A stretch of DNA of 64,000 bases from NCBI GenBank assembly GCA_000953695.1, contig LN554846.1, positions 930,001 to 994,000 of the forward strand, read 5' to 3'. This document shows, one piece after another, positions 11,616 to 18,294 of the stretch. Numbering within the stretch: position 1 is the stretch's first letter; each line of letters opens with the position of its first letter. A program made the translations under genes and the position numbers. The stretch is from Aliivibrio wodanis. Lineage in GTDB: Bacteria; Pseudomonadota; Gammaproteobacteria; Enterobacterales; Vibrionaceae. The notes under the pieces are model-generated. The model saw nothing but the letters and a program-made list of their open reading frames with translations. It did not search any database and was not told the DNA's origin.

Positions 11616-11637
11616 AAGTGTTATAATGTAACATTTT
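11616..11637. promoter_or_regulatory. Zur operator between znuC and znuA
   Basis: The dyad TGTTATAATGTAACA (core 11619-11633) with flanking A and T runs closely resembles the gammaproteobacterial Zur box GAAATGTTATAnTATAACATTTC. Its place in the 88-bp divergent znuC/znuA gap is the expected one. Repression by zinc-loaded Zur is inferred from the family. Confidence 0.8.
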
Positions 11638-11675
11638 AGAAATCCAATCGCCATCACATTTTTTAAGAGAAGAAA

Positions 11676-12569
11676 ATGAATAAAAAAATACAATTAATAC
11701 TGCTATGTCTTATGACCTTCTGTGGTACATCAGTTCAGGCAATGGCGGTACTATCGTCGGTAAAGCCGATTAATCTTATCGTTCAAGAATTAACTAAAGG
11801 TGTATCTGAATCTTCTTATTTAGTTTCAAGTAGCGCATCTCCTCATGATTATGCCTTACGTCCATCTGATGTGAGGAAAATTAAGCAAGCAGATATCGTT
11901 GTTTGGTATGGTGATGACTTAGAACCATTTTTAAGTAAAATCATAGCGGATAAAAAAAATGTAATCACTATTAGTGAGTTTTCAAGTGTTGAGTTTTATC
12001 ATTTTGATGAGCATGGAGAGGACGAACATGCCCACGAAGGAGATCATCACCATAGTACTGACCCTCATTTTTGGTTAGGTCCGAAGGAAGCCCTAGGTGT
12101 CGCAAAAGAGATAACCGTACAGTTGACTAAAAATGATCCATTGAATAAAGATAAATATGAGTCTAACCTTAACAACTTTGAAAATAAGTTAGCACAGGCA
12201 GTGGAGACTATTTCAAAACAATTAAAACCAGTGCAGCATAAAGGCTATTTTGTTTTTCATGATGCATATGGTTATTTTGAACGTTATTTTGAAATGAATA
12301 ACTTGGGGCACTTTACGGTGAGTCCGGACAGAAAACCGGGTGCAAAATCTTTGATCAAAATTAAAAAATCACTACTTGAGCGGAAAGCGGTATGTGTATT
12401 CTCTGAACCTCAATTTGAACCAGCAATCGTAACAACGATTACTAGAGGAACAGATGTAAATAAAGGTGAATTAGATCCTTTAGCAATACATCAAGCTAAT
12501 GAACAAGGTGCTTATTTTGATTTTTTATTAACCATAAGTAATGAGCTAACACGTTGTTTAAATCAATGA
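11676..12569 (+). CDS. znuA: Zinc ABC transporter substrate-binding protein
   Basis: Periplasmic zinc-binding lipocalin-like (cluster A-I) solute-binding protein. It has a signal peptide (residues 1 to about 22, ending VQAMA), then a metal-binding cleft with His in SPHDYALRPS, a His/Asp/Glu-rich loop around residues 110-130 (HFDEHGEDEHAHEGDHHH), HFWLGP-type DPHFW and FVFHDAYGYFE, matching the ZnuA histidine ligands. The 297 residues are normal. The TGA stop overlaps the ATG of mepM. Confidence 0.95.
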   Translation: MNKKIQLILLCLMTFCGTSVQAMAVLSSVKPINLIVQELTKGVSESSYLVSSSASPHDYALRPSDVRKIKQADIVVWYGDDLEPFLSKIIADKKNVITISEFSSVEFYHFDEHGEDEHAHEGDHHHSTDPHFWLGPKEALGVAKEITVQLTKNDPLNKDKYESNLNNFENKLAQAVETISKQLKPVQHKGYFVFHDAYGYFERYFEMNNLGHFTVSPDRKPGAKSLIKIKKSLLERKAVCVFSEPQFEPAIVTTITRGTDVNKGELDPLAIHQANEQGAYFDFLLTISNELTRCLNQ

Positions 12570-13906
12570 AATATAAAGATGTAGTAGTAAAACGAATTAA
12601 TACTCTTTCAAAAAGTCACAAATTTGCTTTAGTCTCTTTATCCCTATTTACTTGTGTTATTTTAATCTGGGAACCGACTCATAGCTTTGATGCTGTTTCA
12701 ACCACAGACTCAAGAAGTGAGATTAAGTTATCGAGTGAAAATCTACAAACTTTAGCAGATCAAAATAGTGAACCAGTAGAAACAATTTTTGAACCTGATG
12801 ATCCTGACTTTAATGCGCCTAAAGATGAACTTGATAAACAGATTGATGTTCAAGATATTCGTCATTCACATACAGTCGCTTCTGGCGAAACTTTAGGAGA
12901 GATCTTTAATCAGTATGCCTTACCAATGTCTGATATGTATGCATTGCTAGGAATAAATAAATCAGCAGCAAATATACGTGTTGGTGCTGATTTAGAATGG
13001 CAACAAAATGAAGCTGGAAAGCTGATTGAATTGAAAATCCATCGTAATATTAAAGATACTGACGTTTATACGTGGAGTGATGATAGATATACCTTTACTC
13101 AGCAAGAAGAAAAAGGGGAAATTAAACCTGTATTTCTGACAGGAAGAGTAACGAGTAATTTCTATAATTCAGCTCGTTCAGCAGGGTTAACACCGGGGCA
13201 AATCCAGACATTAGCAAAACAATTACAGTGGAAATTTGACTTTGGCAAGGAAGCACGTAAAGGGGATAAATTTGCAGTAGAGATCGATAAAGAGTTTATT
13301 GACGGTAAAGCGATATCTTCAGGTGAAGTAAAAGCCGTTTTATATAAAAATGGTAATAGGGATATAACCCTACTTAAGCATACTGATGGTCACTATTATG
13401 ATATTCAAGGAAGAAGCTTAAATAGAGCATTTGATCGTTATCCGACTCATAAGCGATTTAGGATCAGTTCATCTTTTAATCCTTATCGTAAACATCCAGT
13501 AACAGGCAGAACTTCCCCACATAATGGAACCGATTTTGCTGCTCCAGTAGGAACATCAGTTTACGCAACGGGTGATGGCGTTGTGGTTCGAGCGCTACAT
13601 CATCCATTAGCTGGCAACTATGTAGTGATTAAGCATGGTCGTGAATATGTAACTCGTTATCTACATCTGAGTAAAATTTTGGTCAAAAAAGGACAGAAAA
13701 TTTCAATGGGAGATAAGATTGCTTTAAGTGGAAATACTGGTCGTTCAACAGGCCCGCACCTTCATTATGAATTGATAAAAAATGGTCGAGCTGTAAATGC
13801 AATGAAAGTTCCTTTGCCGCAAGCATCACCGATCAAAACGTCTGAGCGCTCTCATTTTAAGCAACAAGCTAAACTAACCATTGATGCTCTACGTGAGCAG
13901 GTGTAA
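12566..13906 (+). CDS. mepM: Murein DD-endopeptidase, LysM and M23 domains
   Basis: Cell-wall hydrolase that cleaves peptide cross-links so that peptidoglycan can expand. It has an N-terminal membrane anchor (about residues 20-36), an OapA/LysM-like region (HTVASGETLGEIFNQYAL), a middle domain and a C-terminal LytM/M23 peptidase with zinc ligands in HNGTDFAAP (HxxxD) and GPHLHYEL (HxH). The longest frame begins at TTG 12554, but ATG 12566 overlaps the znuA stop as ATGA and is preferred (446 residues). The znuA-mepM pairing is also seen in E. coli, and zinc dependence of the enzyme fits Zur control. Confidence 0.9.
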   Translation: MKYKDVVVKRINTLSKSHKFALVSLSLFTCVILIWEPTHSFDAVSTTDSRSEIKLSSENLQTLADQNSEPVETIFEPDDPDFNAPKDELDKQIDVQDIRHSHTVASGETLGEIFNQYALPMSDMYALLGINKSAANIRVGADLEWQQNEAGKLIELKIHRNIKDTDVYTWSDDRYTFTQQEEKGEIKPVFLTGRVTSNFYNSARSAGLTPGQIQTLAKQLQWKFDFGKEARKGDKFAVEIDKEFIDGKAISSGEVKAVLYKNGNRDITLLKHTDGHYYDIQGRSLNRAFDRYPTHKRFRISSSFNPYRKHPVTGRTSPHNGTDFAAPVGTSVYATGDGVVVRALHHPLAGNYVVIKHGREYVTRYLHLSKILVKKGQKISMGDKIALSGNTGRSTGPHLHYELIKNGRAVNAMKVPLPQASPIKTSERSHFKQQAKLTIDALREQV

Positions 13907-13921
13907 ATAGTAATATATAAT

Positions 13922-13960
13922 AGCCTTTTTTATTTTGACAAATAGAAAGGGCTTTTTTAG
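13922..13960 (+). terminator. Terminator after mepM
   Basis: A 14-bp stem (13922-13935 with 13940-13953, two G.U pairs, loop TGAC) is followed by a run of six T. It lies 15 bp past the mepM stop. Confidence 0.85.
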
Positions 13961-14069
13961 TTTTATCATTCATGTTAAATCAACTTTAGTAAATATGACT
14001 TGATTGCTATATTGAACGACTTTTTCTATTATATTCTCCCTTTTCCTTCTTCTATCATAAGGCAAGTAG

Positions 14070-17000
14070 ATGTTTTTATTAAGAATGCTTATTTTGAGTA
14101 TTTCTCTCTTGTTTTCTACTTACTCTTTTTCTCTTTCTGATAATACAATCTTTTACCCAATGTCTATTCATACAGATGGCCAATATATCACGGCTCAACA
14201 ACTATTTTTACGTGATGATGGTGCCTTATGGATGTATGACGTTTACGGGCAAGTACATTTATTTGATGGGCAGAATATTTTTACTTTAGGTGAACGAAGT
14301 AATAAAGAATCCCCCAGAAGAGTCGTTTTTGTAGATAATAAATTTTGGTTTATTAAGAATAACAAACTTAAATCGTGGTCTGAAAGCACAGGTTTTAATA
14401 TTGTATTAGATTTACCAGAAATCGATGATTTACAAGTATTAAACCAACAAGACGGCACCTTGTGGGGCTATAACGATAATCATTTTTTTATTTATGATAC
14501 TAAAAAAATGACGTTTATAACTTCAAATATCAATGAAGCAAATACGGGAGCAATCCTTGATGAAATTACAATTACGGGTGCTGTTTATGCCAAAGAGCGA
14601 TGGATAGTATCAACGTCAGAAGGCATCTTTGAATTTGATCCAATAAGTAAAACCTATGCGCCTTTATATCTAGGGTACTATATTGATGCTATTTTTTACT
14701 CAAAGAAAACTAACCAAATAATTCTAGGTACTCATGACAGTATTTGGCTAGCTAAAATTCAAAATAATGAGATAGATATACAGCATAAAATCATAAGTGA
14801 TTTATTACTCTCTTTTACAGAAACAGACCGTTTTTTTTGGTTTGGAACAGCCAGTGGATTATACAAATGGAATACGCTTAGTCATCAACTTGATCGATTT
14901 GAATCTGTTGTAAGAGATGATTATTCTTTAGAAGGGGATAAGATCTATGCTCTATTATCCGATAACAATAATGGAGTTTGGATAGCAACTGATAACGGTG
15001 TAAGTTATTACTCAGATAGTACCCGCTTGTTTACACGAATAAGGCATAAAGAAGCAAATGGAAACTTAAATGTAGACAAGGTAAACGCAGTATTACAGAG
15101 TTCAAATGACTCATCGTGGTTTGGTGCGCCTGAAGGTTTATTTTTAATTCCAATGTCTAATAAAAAAAAATCGATAAAAAAAATACTTCCTTATTATGTC
15201 AATGATCTTTCCTATGATGAAGAATTTATTTGGGTAGGAACAACGACAGGAATTTATCAAGTTGAAAGTGACTCTTTTGTAGTACGTACCCCTGAGGAGC
15301 TTAAAGGGTTAGAAGGCGAGAACATAGAGCACTTGTTAATGGATTCTACAGGTATTCTTTGGTTTTCGAGTAAAGAGGGCTTATTCCATTATAATACGAA
15401 TACAAACAGATTAATGACTTTGGGGTATTCGTGGGCATTAGAGAAGAAATACTCAACCACGATAACGCATATTTATGAAAATAAAAATGGTCAAATATCA
15501 ATAGGAACAAATACTGGATTATACCGCTATGCTAATGGAGCTTTAACTTTTGATTATGCCTATATTCGTACTGGTAGTGTTCTAGACATGGTAGATACAG
15601 AATATGGTAACTCTTGGATTGTCAGTAATTATGGATTACAAATAAGTAATTCAAAAGGAGAGAGATCGGACGTCATGTTATCAGCTAACTATATAACGCC
15701 TCATTGCGTGTTATCTAGCAACAATGGTGTTTGGCTTTCATCAAGTAAAGGGCTTTCTTTATATACTCATTCAGGAAGATTAACGAAGCATTTTGGAAGT
15801 CAGAGAGGTTTAATAAATAATGAATTATTACCGGATTTATGCTCAATATCTTCTAATGGAACAATGATGTTTGTTAGTAAAGATGGGATTTTTTTTGTAA
15901 ATGAACAAGATCTTGTAGAGTATCAAATACCTAAACCGCGTGCTGTTTTAGGGCAGGTCAGAATTGATCACAAGGCCGTTAGTTATGGAGGAAAGCAAGA
16001 TCTTGAAAGCTTAGTTCCTTATGGTTCGAGTATTTCGTTTCTATTTGGGATACTTCCTGAGTTTCAAAATACATCATTATCATATCAATTATTAGGTTCT
16101 AGTGATGAGTCATGGCAAGACTTTGATGGTAGCCTACTTATATTTGATTCTTTAAAATCAGGAAAATATGTTTTAAGAATTAACCCACGTAATGATGGAC
16201 AACGAACGAGTTATGTTACGGAGTTTTCATTTCATGTTGAGATCCCTTGGTTCTTTGCTCCGTGGTTTATATTTACGTTATTTTGTATTGGGCTATTAAG
16301 TATTATTGGCATTTATTCTTGGCGCTCAAAAGAAATTAAAAAAAGTAATGAGAATCTAAGAAAGAGTGTAGATATAAAAACGAAGCAGTTAAGCCATCAA
16401 GGTAAGGCTCTAATCTCAAGTAACCGTCAATTACAGAAACTCTTAACAGTAAGGCAGCATGTTATCTCGGAGATGGCAGAGCAAGCACTTCAACCAATTA
16501 AAGATATTCAAAATGACTTACATAAAAAAGGCTCATTAACTAACTTAGCTCTAGCAAACCAATGTGAATATAGCTTGAAATTATTACGCCAACTGAGTCA
16601 TATAGAGCCTTTAATGATGCTTCAACAAAGCAAACGTATGAATCAATTATTATCTCCTTTATTAAGAGCTGCAATTAAAGGTTGGGAAGAAGAATACCAT
16701 TTTAAAGGCGTTAATCTTTGCTTAGATGACCATTCTGTAGGTTGTTCTATTTTTGTCCAGCCGATCTTGATTGATGCGATATTTAATAATGTATTATTTA
16801 ATTTATTAAAAAGAAGTGACCTTGGAGAGCAGGTTACGATCTGCATTGAAAATAATGAACAACGAATAAGTATCCGTTTTCTTAGTCAGGGTTCTTGCAT
16901 TACAGCAGAAGAGCTTGAAGAATTAAAAAGAGTTGATCTATCTAGAATAATTGAAGTAATAAATCAAGCGCTTGGGTTATCTTCCGTTAAACAGTTAACT

Positions 17001-17474
17001 GTGCAAAATGGAGGACACTTTGAAATTACAAAAAATATTATTGGTGCAAATGAACTCCTACTTTCATGGCCTATTGCTATTGATTCCTTTAGTAGTGAGT
17101 TATCAGGTGTAAAGCTAGAGAATAAAGATACAGACGATCTTCAACGCCATCAAGACTGGTTAATTCGTGTTTATGAAATAGTGGAAGAGAACTACCGTAG
17201 CCCTAAGTTTGGCACGAGTGCCGCAGCAAAAGCATTGTTTGTTTCAGAACGAAATCTTCAAAGAAGGTTTAAGCAATTAACTCAGCGATCGTTTATGGAA
17301 TATTTAATTGAAGTTAAATTAGAAAAAGCGTGTGAGTTATTAATTTCTGGTTGCAAGGTTGCAGATGCGGCATTTGAATCAGGATTTAATGATCCTTCTT
17401 ATTTCAGTAAGCGATTTAAGCGTCACTATGGATTATCTCCAACTCAATTTGTCAGTGAGAATGAAGAGAGTTAA
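14070..17474 (+). CDS. Membrane hybrid regulator: propeller sensor, decayed kinase core, AraC domain
   Basis: The 1134-residue protein has a signal peptide (residues 1 to about 21) and a periplasmic sensor of repeated Reg_prop-type blades such as DNNNGVWIATDNGVSYY and DSTGILWFSSKEGLFHY (about 30-610). A Y_Y_Y-like domain (about 620-715), one membrane helix (about 724-750) and a coiled coil follow. Next comes a histidine-kinase-like core (about 790-1005), then an AraC/HTH_18 domain (about 1030-1130, ending FESGFNDPSYFSKRFKRHYGLSPTQF). The layout is that of hybrid two-component regulators that sense glycans or other ligands. The kinase core looks dead: where the phosphoacceptor His is expected the sequence is EMAEQALQPIKDI, and the D box lacks Asp (FLSQGSCITAEEL). 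An N-box-like FNNVLFNLLKRS and a LGLSSVKQL segment remain. No receiver domain is present. AAGG precedes the ATG at 7 bp. Ligand and targets are unknown. Confidence 0.85.
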   Translation: MFLLRMLILSISLLFSTYSFSLSDNTIFYPMSIHTDGQYITAQQLFLRDDGALWMYDVYGQVHLFDGQNIFTLGERSNKESPRRVVFVDNKFWFIKNNKLKSWSESTGFNIVLDLPEIDDLQVLNQQDGTLWGYNDNHFFIYDTKKMTFITSNINEANTGAILDEITITGAVYAKERWIVSTSEGIFEFDPISKTYAPLYLGYYIDAIFYSKKTNQIILGTHDSIWLAKIQNNEIDIQHKIISDLLLSFTETDRFFWFGTASGLYKWNTLSHQLDRFESVVRDDYSLEGDKIYALLSDNNNGVWIATDNGVSYYSDSTRLFTRIRHKEANGNLNVDKVNAVLQSSNDSSWFGAPEGLFLIPMSNKKKSIKKILPYYVNDLSYDEEFIWVGTTTGIYQVESDSFVVRTPEELKGLEGENIEHLLMDSTGILWFSSKEGLFHYNTNTNRLMTLGYSWALEKKYSTTITHIYENKNGQISIGTNTGLYRYANGALTFDYAYIRTGSVLDMVDTEYGNSWIVSNYGLQISNSKGERSDVMLSANYITPHCVLSSNNGVWLSSSKGLSLYTHSGRLTKHFGSQRGLINNELLPDLCSISSNGTMMFVSKDGIFFVNEQDLVEYQIPKPRAVLGQVRIDHKAVSYGGKQDLESLVPYGSSISFLFGILPEFQNTSLSYQLLGSSDESWQDFDGSLLIFDSLKSGKYVLRINPRNDGQRTSYVTEFSFHVEIPWFFAPWFIFTLFCIGLLSIIGIYSWRSKEIKKSNENLRKSVDIKTKQLSHQGKALISSNRQLQKLLTVRQHVISEMAEQALQPIKDIQNDLHKKGSLTNLALANQCEYSLKLLRQLSHIEPLMMLQQSKRMNQLLSPLLRAAIKGWEEEYHFKGVNLCLDDHSVGCSIFVQPILIDAIFNNVLFNLLKRSDLGEQVTICIENNEQRISIRFLSQGSCITAEELEELKRVDLSRIIEVINQALGLSSVKQLTVQNGGHFEITKNIIGANELLLSWPIAIDSFSSELSGVKLENKDTDDLQRHQDWLIRVYEIVEENYRSPKFGTSAAAKALFVSERNLQRRFKQLTQRSFMEYLIEVKLEKACELLISGCKVADAAFESGFNDPSYFSKRFKRHYGLSPTQFVSENEES

Positions 17475-17572
17475 ATGATTTGTATCAATTCGTTCTACTA
17501 TTTATCTACTTATTTTTCTGATCAAGTCGATTATGGCTATTATATTGGTAATTGATAGTAAGTTGAGGGGAA

Positions 17573-17708
17573 GTAAGAAAAAAAGATCGTGACGTAGTCG
17601 GGGGGACTACGCCACGGGTACCAAAGGCACCTTCGCTTGCTGCCGAAGTAATAAGATTTCTCTTATTACCTCTATTAGAATAAAAGTTTAAGAGGTCTCC
17701 CTCTCGAT
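17573..17708 (-). ncRNA. Candidate small RNA, about 130 nt
   Basis: Read on the minus strand there is a TATAGT -10-like box (17715-17720), then a region able to form consecutive hairpins: GAGG/CCTC (17692-17703) competing with ACCTCT/AGAGGT (17668-17673 with 17691-17696), the perfect 8-bp TAATAAGA/TCTTATTA (17649-17668), and CTTCG/CGAAG (17631-17648). It ends in a 27-base stem-loop with a C5 loop (17589-17615) followed four bases later by seven U. The segment is G+C-richer than its surroundings. I see no good -35 box and do not recognise the RNA as Spot 42, RyhB, GcvB, Qrr, CsrB or CyaR. Transcription is inferred. Confidence 0.5.
17577..17615 (-). terminator. Minus-strand Rho-independent terminator
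   Basis: GTG-A-CGTAGTC (17589-17599) pairs with GACTACG-C-CAC (17605-17615), giving a 7-bp stem, one mismatch and 3 more base pairs around a five-base loop. On the minus strand it is followed by GATC and seven T. No protein gene reads into it from the right, which is the main reason to suspect a small RNA. Confidence 0.65.
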
Positions 17709-17746
17709 GAAATAACTATACATTCCCTTTCTTTTTTTACATATCA

Positions 17747-17871
17747 AAATAACGACAATTAATAGGTACAAAAGCGACAAAGGTTAAATTTTAACAATAA
17801 GTTATTGTTTTTGTTTGATTTATTACTATCTGTCGCTTTTGTTTTATCGGATTTATATTTTGACGTTATTT
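17747..17871. repeat. Nested inverted repeats upstream of feoA
   Basis: ACAAAAGCGACA (17768-17779) is perfectly inverted at 17831-17842, and the outer AAATAACG (17747-17754) is perfectly inverted at 17864-17871. Inside lie two further palindromes, GTTAAATTTTAAC (17783-17795) and AACAATAAGTTATTGTT (17793-17809). The arrangement suggests a complex operator between the candidate small RNA and feoA, or the remains of a mobile element. The binding protein is unknown. Confidence 0.6.
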
Positions 17872-17958
17872 GCATTCCCACTTAATTAACGTAATTGACG
17901 TAATCGTGGAGGCAAAGTCTCATAACCATATTTCCGTTGTGAAATATCTATTTATAGG

Positions 17959-17984
17959 ATTTTTGTCAATTTACTGACAAAAAT
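17959..17984. repeat. 10-bp inverted repeat in feo leader
   Basis: ATTTTTGTCA (17959-17968) pairs perfectly with TGACAAAAAT (17975-17984) around a six-base loop. It directly abuts the FNR-like site and may be an operator or an early transcript hairpin. Confidence 0.45.
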
Positions 17985-17997
17985 TGATTTAGCGCAA
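17984..17997. promoter_or_regulatory. FNR-like site upstream of feoA
   Basis: TTGAT-TTAG-CGCAA matches eight of the ten conserved bases of the FNR consensus TTGATnnnnATCAA. Anaerobic activation of feo by FNR is established in E. coli and makes sense for ferrous iron uptake. Activity here is inferred. Confidence 0.45.
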
Positions 17998-18034
17998 GAT
18001 AAATGTAAGCGTAAGTTATAGAATGAAACGAAAT

Positions 18035-18053
18035 AATAATGATTCTCACTATC
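18035..18053. promoter_or_regulatory. Fur box upstream of feoA
   Basis: AATAATGATTCTCACTATC matches 15 of 19 positions of the Fur consensus GATAATGATAATCATTATC. It ends 12 bp before the feoA ATG, where bound Fur would block transcription or the early leader. Confidence 0.7.
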
Positions 18054-18065
18054 GTGGAGCTTGAG

Positions 18066-18293
18066 ATGAAACTAACGCAATTAGACAGTGGAAAAAAAGC
18101 CGTAGTAACAGATATGTCTTTATTACCAACAGACACAAGAAAGAAGTTAATGGTAATGGGAATGCTACCGCATACGGAAATCTCTATTTTGCGTAAAGCT
18201 CCAATGGGTGACCCATTACAAATTAGCGTAAGAGGTACTTCTCTGGCTATTCGTAAAAATCTAGCAGAACAAATTACAGTTAAGGAATTATAG
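18066..18293 (+). CDS. feoA: Ferrous iron transport protein A
   Basis: Small cytoplasmic SH3-like protein that assists FeoB. The 75 residues equal the E. coli length and show the family pattern KLMVMGMLPHTEISILRKAPMGDP. The frame is open from 18039, but that ATG lies within the Fur box and lacks a ribosome binding site. ATG 18066 has GGAG six bases upstream. feoB begins one base after the stop. Confidence 0.93.
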   Translation: MKLTQLDSGKKAVVTDMSLLPTDTRKKLMVMGMLPHTEISILRKAPMGDPLQISVRGTSLAIRKNLAEQITVKEL

Positions 18294-18294
18294 A

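Larger units (their letters stand above)
17475..18065. other. Long structured intergenic region before feoA
   Basis: This 590-bp gap contains no convincing protein gene. From left to right it holds an AT-rich stretch, a candidate minus-strand small RNA with its terminator (about 17573-17708), nested inverted repeats (17747-17871), a short direct repeat of ACGTAATTG/ACGTAATCG (17890-17905), a 10-bp stem (17959-17984), an FNR-like site and a Fur site. The individual parts are listed separately. Confidence 0.7.

Noticed and set aside
17649-17668. Plus-strand terminator
   Set aside because: The 8-bp hairpin has no U tract on the plus strand; it fits better as an internal stem of the minus-strand RNA.
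17747-17871. Tn7- or Tn5053-like transposon ends
   Set aside because: TGTCG-type termini are suggestive, but the termini face away from each other, no transposase gene is near and no target duplication was seen; kept only as inverted repeats.
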